A stretch of 44,108 bases of DNA, from positions 1-44,108 of the forward strand of contig CALCEM010000080.1 in assembly GCA_937900285.1 (NCBI GenBank). Direction: 5' to 3'. A model generated the notes under the pieces. That model ran no database searches. It worked only from the letters and a program-made list of their open reading frames with translations, and was not told the origin of the DNA. The translations under genes and the position numbers were made by a program. Shown here piece by piece: positions 7,812-16,600 of this stretch (the first letter of the stretch is position 1; each line of letters starts with the position of its first letter). The DNA is from an uncultured Fretibacterium sp. Lineage in GTDB: Bacteria > Synergistota > Synergistia > Synergistales > Aminobacteriaceae.

Positions 7812-10715
7812 TTATTCAGCATCATCATTAAATTCTTCATCGTCAAATAAATTTCTGGCGTTTAATTCACCTTTTCGGCAAATGCTGTATAACCCGCAAT
7901 ATTTGCAATTATTATTTTTATAATCCGGCGCGAATTTTCCGGAATTTAAAATTTTTGCGGCGCATCTCATGGAGTATAATCCCTCGTCTTCTCGTTCTGA
8001 CATTAAAGATTTTAATTTTTTATCGGCGGAATATTTTATAAAAATTTCTTTCAGTTCATCGTCAAATGTTCCCGATAATTTCCCGTCCTCAAGCCCCAAA
8101 AAATACGCCCCTCCAAGTCTTAAACCTGGATAATTTTCATTAAATAATTTTACATAGCCAGAAATTTGTAAGCCATATTTAAATTTTTCGCGGTCTTCAA
8201 AGTTCCAGGCGTAATTTTTTATTTTAAAATCCGTTTCGTAACTTTCGCTTTTGCCCTCTTTGTAATCAGTTATTAACGCAAATTTAACGCCGGATTTATT
8301 TTTTATAATTTCTATTCTGTCGCATTGACCTGGAAATTTTATATTGTCAACAGTCGTAATTAATTGGGCTTCTTCCTCAAGTAAAATTTTTTCGTGAAAA
8401 TATCCGGCAGAATTTAAATTTTTTATTATTTCGGCCTGAACATTTCCCAAACGCATCACACGAAATTTAACACCATCGAGAAGCCTTTTTAATCTGAAAT
8501 CGTTCACCAATCTGGAATAATTTTTATATATTTCATCACCTGAAATTAATTTTTCCCATTCTGAATTTACAAGCGAAATAAAATTATTTTGGTTTAGTGA
8601 AGTCCTGAAATTTTTCCAGACATTTTCAAATAATAAATGCGTCATATTTCCCCAATCAATGCGCGTAACAAGTTCAAATTTTTTCTCGTATAATTTCGCA
8701 CGGGAATTTAAATACCATTGGAGCGGACAATTTAAAAATTTTTTCAGTTCACTTACTCCGATAATTTTCGCGTTAAAATTTATTTCAGGTAATTTTCTGG
8801 TCGATTCTAAATTATTATTTATCTCGTTAAAATTATATCCGTCAGAATTGATTAAAATATTTATTCCGGAATTTTTCAAGCCCATAAATTTCCAGTTAGG
8901 CATATCATCCAAAAAATGTTTTAAAAATGGCGATTCTAAAACCGGCCTGTTTTCCTCGTCAAGTTCAGGGCGTAATATAATAGTCAAATTTTCTCCAGTA
9001 AAAATTAAACGCCTGAATAATGCCTCTCGCTGGTTAGCTTTGTCGTGAACGCTCGGCAAATATGTACCGTTTTGAGCTAATAAATCACGCTGGGAATTTC
9101 CTAAAAGCGGAGACCCCATAATATTCCCGGACCAATTTTTTTGCGTTATTCCGGTCATTATAAAAATTTTAAACGAAGCTAACACCGGCGGCTGACCAAT
9201 AAATAATTTAATTGCATTCGTAATTTGCAACGGCGCTCTAACATGAGAATTTCTGCACCAGCTTTCTAAAAAGTCAAATGCTTCGTCACCGGAAATTTTT
9301 TTGTCTTGAACCGGTCCCAAATCCGGCAATAATTCATTTAATGCCAAAACTTTTTCGCCTACTGTTTGAATTGCCGAAGCTGTTAAACGTATAGCTTCAT
9401 CAAATTCCGAAATAATATCAAGCTGCATTTTGTCGAGCCATAAATTTCCAGTCGTTAAAAATTCGTAAAATGCTGACATGATTTTTGCCGGAGTATTTTT
9501 GTGCGAAATTACATTTAAAAATTTTTGTATTGCTTTCATGGCCGTTAAAGCTGAATTATTTTTATTTTCGTCCATGCTTGATAAATATTCGATCCAATTT
9601 TCAAGCCCGGCCCTACCGCTTCGGAAGGCGTTATTTACATCGAAATTTTTCCCCGCGAAACATTGACGAGTTAATAACATTGCAGTTTCATAAGTCGGGA
9701 AATATCTTGTATTTAAATTTCTTATTGATTCTAAAATTTGACCCGGTAAAGTCTCGCTAATTTTAAAACCTGCTGTCAAATTAAACGGAATTTTATAACG
9801 GGTTAAGGCGTTTATAAATTGAAATTCCCTGCCGTTCTGCGTCATTATTCCGATTGAATCGAAGCCGGGAAATTTTAAAAATTCGTTAAACGGTCCTTTA
9901 TTTTGCGACCAAAGTGCTAAATTTCTGGCTAAAATTTCAGGTTCGAGTCCTGGTTCTGGAGCAGGTATTTCTATAATTTTGCCGGAAGATTTTTTATTTT
10001 GTGAATCAATATTTATAATTTCAAATTGTTCATTTACGTCATGAAAATTATTTAAATATGCTTCGGGCTTAAGAATAATTAAATTTTCGCAACGGGCGTT
10101 TAAAGCCTGCAATAATTCAAACTGACCATGATTGAACGATAAAAAGCCGGTGAATATTAAATTATAATTTTTTCCCCAATCCTGATTTAAATTCAAAACT
10201 TCAAGGGCTGATGTCCAAATCTGTGCGCTGTCAATTAAATTATTTTCGTCAAGATATTTTAAATATTTCGAGTACACTTCCGGCAACAAAAATCCTGAAG
10301 GCTCGTTTTCATCTAAAATTAAATTTTCCGGCTTAACATGTTCGTTTAATAATTCGTGAACATCATCCGACAAAATTCCAGGAAATCCAGAACGCAATAA
10401 TCCAGGCCATAAATTTATTTTTTCCGGTTTAGATTTTAGTACAGCGTCCAGAATATTTTTTAACACTAGCAAATGATCAGGAGGCGACAAAATTATTTTA
10501 TGAGCAGTATCGATATTTAAACAAATGTCATCGTAAATATCCTGCCACGTCCATAGATCATAATTTAAATTTAAATTTTCAGTTTTTGAATACCACCAAA
10601 ATTTATCTTTTTTAGATGGAATTATGAATTTTAAATTTTTATACGAGTTCGCAATTTTTGAAATTAACCCGCCTAATTCAGAGCCTTTTGAATACGAAAA
10701 TATTTTTATCTGCAT
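7812..10715 (-). CDS. AddB-like PD-(D/E)XK nuclease with Fe-S cysteines
   Basis: A 967-residue protein with the organisation of AddB/AdnB-type recombination nucleases. The long N-terminal part resembles an inactivated superfamily 1 helicase (no Walker A motif seen). The C-terminal third carries a RecB-family nuclease: LNCPLQWYL near residue 660, CDRIE near 798, ITDYKEGK near 818, then LQISGYVKLF. The four-cysteine iron-sulphur staple is visible as the cysteine near 663 plus CxxC and a further Cys in CKYCGLYSIC near 937-946. It probably processes double-strand DNA ends for recombination repair. The partner helicase AddA is not in the window, so the complex cannot be confirmed. It could equally be a stand-alone nuclease family member. 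Confidence 0.75.
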   Translation of the reverse strand: MQIKIFSYSKGSELGGLISKIANSYKNLKFIIPSKKDKFWWYSKTENLNLNYDLWTWQDIYDDICLNIDTAHKIILSPPDHLLVLKNILDAVLKSKPEKINLWPGLLRSGFPGILSDDVHELLNEHVKPENLILDENEPSGFLLPEVYSKYLKYLDENNLIDSAQIWTSALEVLNLNQDWGKNYNLIFTGFLSFNHGQFELLQALNARCENLIILKPEAYLNNFHDVNEQFEIINIDSQNKKSSGKIIEIPAPEPGLEPEILARNLALWSQNKGPFNEFLKFPGFDSIGIMTQNGREFQFINALTRYKIPFNLTAGFKISETLPGQILESIRNLNTRYFPTYETAMLLTRQCFAGKNFDVNNAFRSGRAGLENWIEYLSSMDENKNNSALTAMKAIQKFLNVISHKNTPAKIMSAFYEFLTTGNLWLDKMQLDIISEFDEAIRLTASAIQTVGEKVLALNELLPDLGPVQDKKISGDEAFDFLESWCRNSHVRAPLQITNAIKLFIGQPPVLASFKIFIMTGITQKNWSGNIMGSPLLGNSQRDLLAQNGTYLPSVHDKANQREALFRRLIFTGENLTIILRPELDEENRPVLESPFLKHFLDDMPNWKFMGLKNSGINILINSDGYNFNEINNNLESTRKLPEINFNAKIIGVSELKKFLNCPLQWYLNSRAKLYEKKFELVTRIDWGNMTHLLFENVWKNFRTSLNQNNFISLVNSEWEKLISGDEIYKNYSRLVNDFRLKRLLDGVKFRVMRLGNVQAEIIKNLNSAGYFHEKILLEEEAQLITTVDNIKFPGQCDRIEIIKNKSGVKFALITDYKEGKSESYETDFKIKNYAWNFEDREKFKYGLQISGYVKLFNENYPGLRLGGAYFLGLEDGKLSGTFDDELKEIFIKYSADKKLKSLMSEREDEGLYSMRCAAKILNSGKFAPDYKNNNCKYCGLYSICRKGELNARNLFDDEEFNDDAE

Positions 10716-10740
10716 AAATTAAATTTGAGCCTCGCTTGAA

Positions 10741-10791
10741 AAATAAAAAACTGTCCCGCAAAAATTTTATTTATTTATTTAAACAGGACAG
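10741..10791 (-). terminator. Intrinsic terminator after the Cys-tailed protein gene
   Basis: Read on the minus strand, CTGTCC (10791-10786) pairs with GGACAG (10756-10751), followed by TTTTTT and more T-rich sequence (10750-10741). The loop is AT-rich and contains a short ATTT repeat. It lies between the small Cys-tailed protein and the AddB-like gene, so these are probably separate transcripts. Confidence 0.6.
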
Positions 10792-10824
10792 CAAATATAA
10801 AAACTTTAAGAAATTAATTTAAAT

Positions 10825-11109
10825 TTAGCCTCCGCAGCTTCCGGAGCAACCAGCGCAACCCATTCCGCAGGAACCAGATTTCCAGGCGTTAATAACTGGC
10901 ACAAAAATATCTAAAATTTCCTGAATCTGATCTGTTCCGCTGTCATTATCAGTTAAAGATAATTCGGAGATGATTTCAGATTTTTTCTCAAACCCATCGA
11001 GAATCAGCTGTACTACATCGCGCAATAAAATATTTTTTTCTGGACACACAACGCTATCAGCCGGCGCTCTTGACCAGTCAATTTTTTCCATTTCTAAAAC
11101 TTCAGACAT
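10825..11109 (-). CDS. Small Cys-tailed protein, weakly like BFD-type ferredoxins
   Basis: A 94-residue protein with a strong site (AAGGAGGT eight bases before ATG). One cysteine lies in VVCPEKNILLRDVVQLILDG (residues 21-40), which recalls the first half of BFD-like [2Fe-2S] domains (VCxCxxVxxxDIxxAIxxG). The second expected cysteine is replaced by glutamate and the usual CGxC end is missing. Instead the protein ends in SGSCGMGCAGCSGSCGG, with four cysteines in a glycine-rich tail. Such a tail could bind a metal or iron-sulphur cluster. The gene is divergent from glmS, has a probable promoter at 11141-11169 and its own terminator. I do not recognise the family with confidence, and a role in metal or redox chemistry is inference only. 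Confidence 0.6.
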   Translation of the reverse strand: MSEVLEMEKIDWSRAPADSVVCPEKNILLRDVVQLILDGFEKKSEIISELSLTDNDSGTDQIQEILDIFVPVINAWKSGSCGMGCAGCSGSCGG

Positions 11110-11140
11110 AATTAAATACCTCCTTAAAATTTTGACTCAA

Positions 11141-11169
11141 ATTATAATAAAATTTACTCGTATATACAA
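11141..11169 (-). promoter_or_regulatory. Probable promoter of the Cys-tailed protein gene
   Basis: On the minus strand a perfect TATAAT (11146-11141) is preceded by 17 bases and TTGTAT (11169-11164), a weak -35. The start point would be near 11134, giving a short leader carrying the AAGGAGGT site. No comparable element was found for glmS on the other strand. Confidence 0.45.
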
Positions 11170-11208
11170 AAATTTTTTTATTTTTTAATCTGGAGGGAAT
11201 TTTTTTTT

Positions 11209-13041
11209 ATGTGCGGTATTTTAGGTTATACGGGAAATCGTCAGGCTTCCGAAATTTTATTAAACGGTTTAGCAAAACTCGAATACAGAGGCTATGATTC
11301 TGCAGGATTAGCCGTAATGAATGACGGTAAAATTATGATCGAAAAAAATAAAGGACGTTTACAAACTTTACGCGAAAAAATTAACAACGGCAAAAATATT
11401 TTAGGAACTTGCGGGATCGGTCACACCCGTTGGGCAACTCACGGCGAACCTTCGGACACAAATGCCCACCCCTTGTGGAGTGATGATCTCTCAGTCGTTG
11501 CCGTTCATAATGGCATCGTCGAAAATTATAAAGATCTAAAATTAAAATTAACTGAACACGGTTATAAATTTTATTCTCAAACTGACACTGAAGCAGCAGT
11601 AAAATTAATTGACTATTTCTACAAACAAAATAAAAACCCTTTGAACGCAATTACTGAAGCAATTAAAAATATTGAAGGTTCATATTGTTTTGTATTGTTG
11701 TTTAAAGATTTTCCGGATGAAGTTTGGGGAGTCAGAAAAGATAATCCGTTAATTGCTGGTCAAGGTGAAGGCGAATCATTTTTAGCTTCTGATGTTTCGG
11801 CGATTTTGCAGGACACTCGAAAAGTTTATTATTTGGACAATATGGAAATCGTAAAATTAAATAAAGGCGATGTAAGATTTTACGACAGTGAAGGCCATGC
11901 TGTTTATAAAAAATTGAGTACTGTCACATGGGATTCTCAAGCAGCTGAAAAAGGCGGGTTTGAACATTTCATGATGAAGGAAATTCACGAACAGGCCAAA
12001 GCAGTTAAAGACACTTTACACTCAGTAATTAAAAATAATAAAATCGATTTGACGGACGTAAATTTAAATTCTGACGAGATAAAAAATATTTCTCAAATTT
12101 ATATAATCGCTTGCGGTTCTGCTTATCATGCTGGAGTCGTCGCGCAGTATGTAATTGAAGATTTAGCAAAAATTCCTGTTCGGGTTGAATTAGCTTCGGA
12201 ATTCAGATACAGAAATATGCCTCTTGAAAAAAATTCTCTAGCAATAATAATCAGTCAATCCGGCGAAACCGCAGACACTTTAGCAGCCATGAGACTCGCG
12301 AAAAATAATAATATTAAAACCCTCGCAATAGTAAACGTCGTCGGCAGTACTATAGCACGCGAAGCCGATAAAGTTTTTTACACTCTCGCAGGCCCGGAAA
12401 TCGCTGTCGCTACTACTAAAGCATATAGCGCGCAGTTGATTGCCTGTTATATTTTGGCGGTCGAATTTGCAAAAGTTTTAAACAGGATCGACGACGAAAA
12501 ATATTTATATTTGATAGACGAATTAAATAAATTGCCCGAAAAAATTGATGAAGTGCTCGATGAAAAAGAAAGAATTAAAGAACTTGCAGGCAGTTTTGTA
12601 GATTCTGAAGGCGCTTTTTATTTGGGGCGTAATATTGATTATGCGGCGGCTATGGAAGGCAGTCTAAAAATGAAGGAGATAAGTTATATACATTCCGAAG
12701 CATGTGCAGCAGGCGAAATGAAACACGGCCCAATAAGTTTAATAGAACGCGGAATGTTAATCGTTGGAATAATGACGCAAAAAAATTTATACGCCAAAAC
12801 CGCAAGCAATATGATCGAAGCTAAAAGCCGCGGGGGATTTTTGTTAAGCGTTATAACAAGAGGCAGCGAAATTTTACGGGAGGAATCAAATTTTATATTT
12901 TACGTTCCAGAAATTGATGATCATTTCTCGGCGAGTTTAGCGGTTATTCCGTTGCAGCTTTTGGGGTATTATGTCGCAGTAGCTCGGAAACTTGATGTCG
13001 ATAAGCCCAGAAATTTAGCGAAGAGTGTAACTGTTGAATGA
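11209..13041 (+). CDS. glmS: Glutamine-fructose-6-phosphate aminotransferase (isomerizing)
   Basis: Makes glucosamine 6-phosphate from fructose 6-phosphate and glutamine, the first step to UDP-GlcNAc and so to peptidoglycan and lipopolysaccharide. At 610 residues it is full length. Met-Cys-Gly-Ile at the start exposes the catalytic Cys of the class II glutamine amidotransferase domain after Met removal. HTRWATHG and VHNGIVEN are typical of that domain. Two SIS domains follow (CGSAYHAG, then ISQSGETADT). The end PRNLAKSVTVE matches the conserved C-terminus with the sugar-isomerase lysine. GGAGGG precedes the ATG by about eleven bases. No glmS ribozyme sequence was recognised upstream. A terminator follows directly. 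Confidence 0.97.
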   Translation: MCGILGYTGNRQASEILLNGLAKLEYRGYDSAGLAVMNDGKIMIEKNKGRLQTLREKINNGKNILGTCGIGHTRWATHGEPSDTNAHPLWSDDLSVVAVHNGIVENYKDLKLKLTEHGYKFYSQTDTEAAVKLIDYFYKQNKNPLNAITEAIKNIEGSYCFVLLFKDFPDEVWGVRKDNPLIAGQGEGESFLASDVSAILQDTRKVYYLDNMEIVKLNKGDVRFYDSEGHAVYKKLSTVTWDSQAAEKGGFEHFMMKEIHEQAKAVKDTLHSVIKNNKIDLTDVNLNSDEIKNISQIYIIACGSAYHAGVVAQYVIEDLAKIPVRVELASEFRYRNMPLEKNSLAIIISQSGETADTLAAMRLAKNNNIKTLAIVNVVGSTIAREADKVFYTLAGPEIAVATTKAYSAQLIACYILAVEFAKVLNRIDDEKYLYLIDELNKLPEKIDEVLDEKERIKELAGSFVDSEGAFYLGRNIDYAAAMEGSLKMKEISYIHSEACAAGEMKHGPISLIERGMLIVGIMTQKNLYAKTASNMIEAKSRGGFLLSVITRGSEILREESNFIFYVPEIDDHFSASLAVIPLQLLGYYVAVARKLDVDKPRNLAKSVTVE

Positions 13042-13056
13042 GATCAAAAATTTAAA

Positions 13057-13088
13057 GCCCTCACTAATTTTCAGGAGGGCAATTTTAT
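13057..13088. terminator. Bidirectional terminator between glmS and rubrerythrin genes
   Basis: GCCCTC (13057-13062) and GAGGGC (13075-13080) form a six-pair GC-rich stem with a 12-base loop. A T-rich stretch follows on the plus strand from 13083, and on the minus strand the hairpin is followed by TTTAAATTTTT. It can serve both convergent genes. Confidence 0.75.
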
Positions 13089-13108
13089 TTTATTTTTTAT
13101 ATTTTACA

Positions 13109-13756
13109 TTAATAATTTTTCGCGTTGATTTCAAAATATGCTCTTGGGTGATTGCACACCGGACAAATTTCCGGAGCTTCTTTCCCCACGATAATATGTC
13201 CGCAATTTCTGCACTCCCAAATTTTTATTTCAGATTTTTTAAATACTTCTTGAGCCTCGACATTTTTTAATAACGCTCTGTAACGTTCTTCATGATGTTT
13301 TTCAATCAAGCCGACCGCCCTGAATTTAGCAGCTAATTCCGTAAACCCTTCGGCCTCTGCAGTCTTCGCAAAATTTTCATACATGTCTGTCCATTCGTAA
13401 TTTTCACCTTCTGCAGCGTTCAATAAATTTTCTGAAGTGCTACCGATTCCGCCCAATTCTTTCAGCCATAATTTTGCGTGTTCTTTTTCGTTGTCCGCTG
13501 TCTTTAAAAATAATGCTGAAATTTGTTCGTAACCTTCTTTTTTGGCAGTCGAAGCAAAATAAGTATATTTATTTCTGGCTTGAGATTCTCCGGCAAATGC
13601 TGCCAGTAAATTTTTTTCTGTTTCAGTGCCGGCGTAAATATTTACTGGTGAAAGCGATTTAATATTCTCTCCGACAGCTCCGCACACTGGGCATTCTGCT
13701 TCCTTTGGAGTTTTCGCCTCGAATCTGTCACCGCAAATTCTGCATTTAAATTTCAT
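13109..13756 (-). CDS. Rubrerythrin with rubredoxin-like domains at both ends
   Basis: Non-haem iron peroxidase that protects anaerobes from hydrogen peroxide. The central four-helix domain is clear: TEKNLLAAFAGESQARNKY, then DNEKEHAKLW, TAEAEGF and EKHHEERY supply the di-iron glutamates and histidine. The C-terminal rubredoxin domain has WECRNCGHIIVG and ICPVCNHP. Unlike classical rubrerythrin (about 190 residues), this 215-residue protein has an extra N-terminal CxxC...CxxC module (Cys5, 8, 22, 25). That domain order recalls desulforubrerythrin, though the second pair here is CPVC rather than the adjacent cysteines of desulforedoxin. AGGGGG precedes the ATG. Monocistronic as far as can be seen. 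Confidence 0.92.
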   Translation of the reverse strand: MKFKCRICGDRFEAKTPKEAECPVCGAVGENIKSLSPVNIYAGTETEKNLLAAFAGESQARNKYTYFASTAKKEGYEQISALFLKTADNEKEHAKLWLKELGGIGSTSENLLNAAEGENYEWTDMYENFAKTAEAEGFTELAAKFRAVGLIEKHHEERYRALLKNVEAQEVFKKSEIKIWECRNCGHIIVGKEAPEICPVCNHPRAYFEINAKNY

Positions 13757-13818
13757 GTCGTTTAATCCCCCTAAAAAATTTTAAGCCGGCATTATATCAC
13801 GTTAAATTTTATTTATAT

Positions 13819-15435
13819 CTACATCATTAACTGTAAAACATTTTTTGATGCCTGATTAGCTTGAGAGATCATGCTTGTTCCGGACTGTTCAAATATTTTT
13901 GCTCTCACTAATTCTATAGCTTCTTTTGCTGTATCTGCGTCGCGTATTCTTGATTGAGACAGGCTTAAATTTTGGCTCATTATCGTTAAATTATTTGCTG
14001 TATGTTCCATTGAATTTGTATAAGCTCCGATTTTTGAACGTTGAGTTAAAATTTTATCGATAGCGTTATCGATTAAACCAACTGATTTATTTGCGGTCTC
14101 ACGCGTCAAAACGTCAACCGAATCAAGCCCTAAAGCAGTAGACGAAGTATCACCGATATTGATTAATAATTCTTCGCCTTTATCCGCCCCAATATGAAAA
14201 ATTGTTGTGTTATCGCTTAAATGTAAAGTCGTTGAAAATTCTTCAGCTGATAATTTATAACTTTTTGAAAGTTCGTCCCATTTGGATTTTATTCCGGCCA
14301 TGCTGTTAAATTCAACGTCAACATTTGGATTTATTACGCCCTTTAAATTATTCCCGGTAATTTTCACGTCAGCGATATTTTTATTATTATGCATGTCTGA
14401 AATTGTTGCGTTAAAAATGCTTTCTGTTGATTCCTGCACAACGTTTAAGCCGAGAGCATTTAATAAACTTTCATCACCAGAAAAATATAAATTTCCGTTT
14501 TTGCCTGCTACAGCTGAACGTATTACAAAAGTCCCGGATAAAGATTGACTCGTGTTGTCGGCTGATTCTGATAAATAAATATATTTCGCAAAATTTTCGC
14601 TGGTGTCAGTATATTTATTTTGTTTTAAATCCCATCCGATCGCATAATTTAATTTATTCTCCAAACTCTTTAACGTGTCGTGTGCATAAATATTAATTTC
14701 CGTGTTCGCGTTACCTTGAGAGATCGTGAGCTGTTTCGAAGTTTCTAAAATAAACGTGCCGTCAGAATCATAAAAATTATTTATATTTATTAATTCCGTA
14801 TCGGGTAAAGGAATATTATTATTATTATTTAAATCATCTTCGAGATATTTCATCACGTTAGTTTTTTGAACTTGAGTTTTTCCCGTGTCGTACGCTATTA
14901 AATCAATTTTATAATTTCCTTCAGTGCTGATCTTTTCGCCAAATTCGTTAATACTCGTTAGTCCGCCGTTAATATAAGCTCTTGTATTATTATCATCTGA
15001 AGACCATAAACCGCCCATGCTGCCATCGAGTAATTTTTGTTTATTAAATTGCGTTGTATTAGAAATTTTATTTATTTCGTCGCGTAATTTGTCGACTTCT
15101 TCCTGAACGTGTGATCTGTCCTGATTCGTCAACGTATCATTTGAAGCATGTACCGCCAATTCTTTCATGCGTTCCAAAATTGAATTAACTTGAGCGAGTC
15201 CGCCTTCAGCAGTTTGCAATAATGAAATTCTATCTTGAGTATTTCTTAAAGATGTATCCATTCCGCCGATTTGAGAGCGCATTTTTTCACTTACTGCTAT
15301 GCCTGCAGCGTCATCATCGGCTGAATTTATACGGAGTCCGCTTGAAATGTTTTCGACACGCTTATCTACTTGATTCATTGAGCTTTTTAAAGTTTTATAC
15401 GCTTCCATTGATTCAAAATTATTAACTGTTATCAT
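13819..15435 (-). CDS. Flagellin
   Basis: Structural subunit of the flagellar filament, exported through the flagellar type III system. The N-terminal D0/D1 region (residues 1 to about 150) has SSGLRINSADDDAAGIAVSE, then TAEGGLAQVNSILERMKELA and NTTQFNKQKLLDG. The C-terminal D1/D0 region (about 440-538) has IDNAIDKILTQRSKIGAYTN and ends in QANQASKNVLQLMM. Between them is a variable surface region of nearly 300 residues, with a short Asn run encoded by AAT codons. GGTGAG sits five bases before ATG. A TATAAT lies upstream (about 15509-15504, minus strand) without a good -35. No correctly oriented sigma28 promoter was found. No chaperone, cap or modification gene adjoins it. Confidence 0.95.
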   Translation of the reverse strand: MITVNNFESMEAYKTLKSSMNQVDKRVENISSGLRINSADDDAAGIAVSEKMRSQIGGMDTSLRNTQDRISLLQTAEGGLAQVNSILERMKELAVHASNDTLTNQDRSHVQEEVDKLRDEINKISNTTQFNKQKLLDGSMGGLWSSDDNNTRAYINGGLTSINEFGEKISTEGNYKIDLIAYDTGKTQVQKTNVMKYLEDDLNNNNNIPLPDTELININNFYDSDGTFILETSKQLTISQGNANTEINIYAHDTLKSLENKLNYAIGWDLKQNKYTDTSENFAKYIYLSESADNTSQSLSGTFVIRSAVAGKNGNLYFSGDESLLNALGLNVVQESTESIFNATISDMHNNKNIADVKITGNNLKGVINPNVDVEFNSMAGIKSKWDELSKSYKLSAEEFSTTLHLSDNTTIFHIGADKGEELLINIGDTSSTALGLDSVDVLTRETANKSVGLIDNAIDKILTQRSKIGAYTNSMEHTANNLTIMSQNLSLSQSRIRDADTAKEAIELVRAKIFEQSGTSMISQANQASKNVLQLMM

Positions 15436-15577
15436 AAAAACTCACCGCCGATAAAAATAAAATAATGAGGATTCACATAATTTTAATATTTTCACATATA
15501 TTATAAAATTTTTCATACAGAATTATTACTAACATCTAAATTAAATTATTTTACTTGAATGGGGAAGTCTTATTTTT

Positions 15578-16600
15578 ATGAGAAAATTTTTATTGAGCAT
15601 TTTAATTTTAATTTTGATAATTATTTCAGTTAACCATTTTAAAAATATTTCGCATGAATATTCACGTTCTGGAGTTTCAATGAACACAATTATAAATATT
15701 ACAATTAATTCCGATTCACGTAAACCTCTGGACGATGCTTTTATTTTGTTGGAAAGTCTCGACAAATATTTATCACTTTATAACCCAAATTCTGAACTCA
15801 ATAAAATTAATAATAACGCAGGAATTAAACCAGTTACTACAAATAAATATGTTTACGAAATAATTAACGAGTCTAAAAATATTTATAATTTAACCGAAGG
15901 CGCTTTTAATCCTTTGATCGGACCCATTACAAAATTATGGAAAATTAATAATAACGATAAAAATTATAAAATTCCAAGTAAATTAAGTTTGGATATCGCT
16001 TTAAAATTAACTGACATAAATAATTTAAATTTAATCGTAAATCCTGATTCAATATTCTTAAAAACTTCAGGCGCAATGCTCGATATGGGAGGAATCGCTA
16101 AAGGTTACGCATCTCTCAAAATCGCTGAACTGTTCAATAATAACGGCGTTAAATCTTCCATAATAGATTTAGGCGGAAATATTTACGTTACAGGTGAAAA
16201 ATTTTGGCGCATTGGAATCCGCGACCCCTTAAATAATTCAAATCCTCCGGCCGTCATCATCAATGCAAAAAATACCAGCGTCATAACTTCAGGAAATTAC
16301 GAGAGATTTAAAATTATTGACGGCGTTAAATATTCTCATTTCTTTAACCCTCTTGACGGTATGCCCGTTAAAAATAATTTATTGTCCGTCACGGTAATTA
16401 CTCCCGATGCTACGAAGGCCGATGCATTAGCTACAGCATTTATGATCACTGGAATTGAAAAAGCAAAAAAATTACTGCCTGAAGATTTTGGAGTGATATT
16501 TATTTATGAAGCCGAAGACAGTAAATCTCCAGAAATTTTAACGAGCAACAATTTAAAAAATTTAATCGTAAAAGCTAATTACCCAATTAATTTTTTTTGA
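15578..16600 (+). CDS. apbE: FAD:protein FMN transferase (ApbE)
   Basis: Attaches FMN covalently to a Thr or Ser of exported flavoproteins, using FAD as donor. N-terminal membrane anchor (residues 3-20), no lipobox cysteine, then the ApbE domain: SMNTIINITIN, LSLYNPNSELNKIN, LTEGAFNPLIGP, LDMGGIAKGYA, SSIIDLGGNIYVTG, HFFNPLDGMPV and DATKADALATAFM, all conserved ApbE blocks. GGGGAAG is upstream of the ATG. A likely client lies in the same window: the flavoprotein at 29933-31810 has an FMN-binding domain with the SGAT attachment motif. The 3' end overlaps the convergent DUF4365 gene by 14 bases, leaving no room for a terminator between them. Confidence 0.93.
   Translation: MRKFLLSILILILIIISVNHFKNISHEYSRSGVSMNTIINITINSDSRKPLDDAFILLESLDKYLSLYNPNSELNKINNNAGIKPVTTNKYVYEIINESKNIYNLTEGAFNPLIGPITKLWKINNNDKNYKIPSKLSLDIALKLTDINNLNLIVNPDSIFLKTSGAMLDMGGIAKGYASLKIAELFNNNGVKSSIIDLGGNIYVTGEKFWRIGIRDPLNNSNPPAVIINAKNTSVITSGNYERFKIIDGVKYSHFFNPLDGMPVKNNLLSVTVITPDATKADALATAFMITGIEKAKKLLPEDFGVIFIYEAEDSKSPEILTSNNLKNLIVKANYPINFF

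Noticed and set aside
15447..15454. GCCGATAA, an exact sigma28-type -10, beside the flagellin gene
   Set aside because: It lies on the plus strand, pointing away from flagellin, and 15428-15435 does not match the sigma28 -35. It overlaps the flagellin ribosome-site region by chance.
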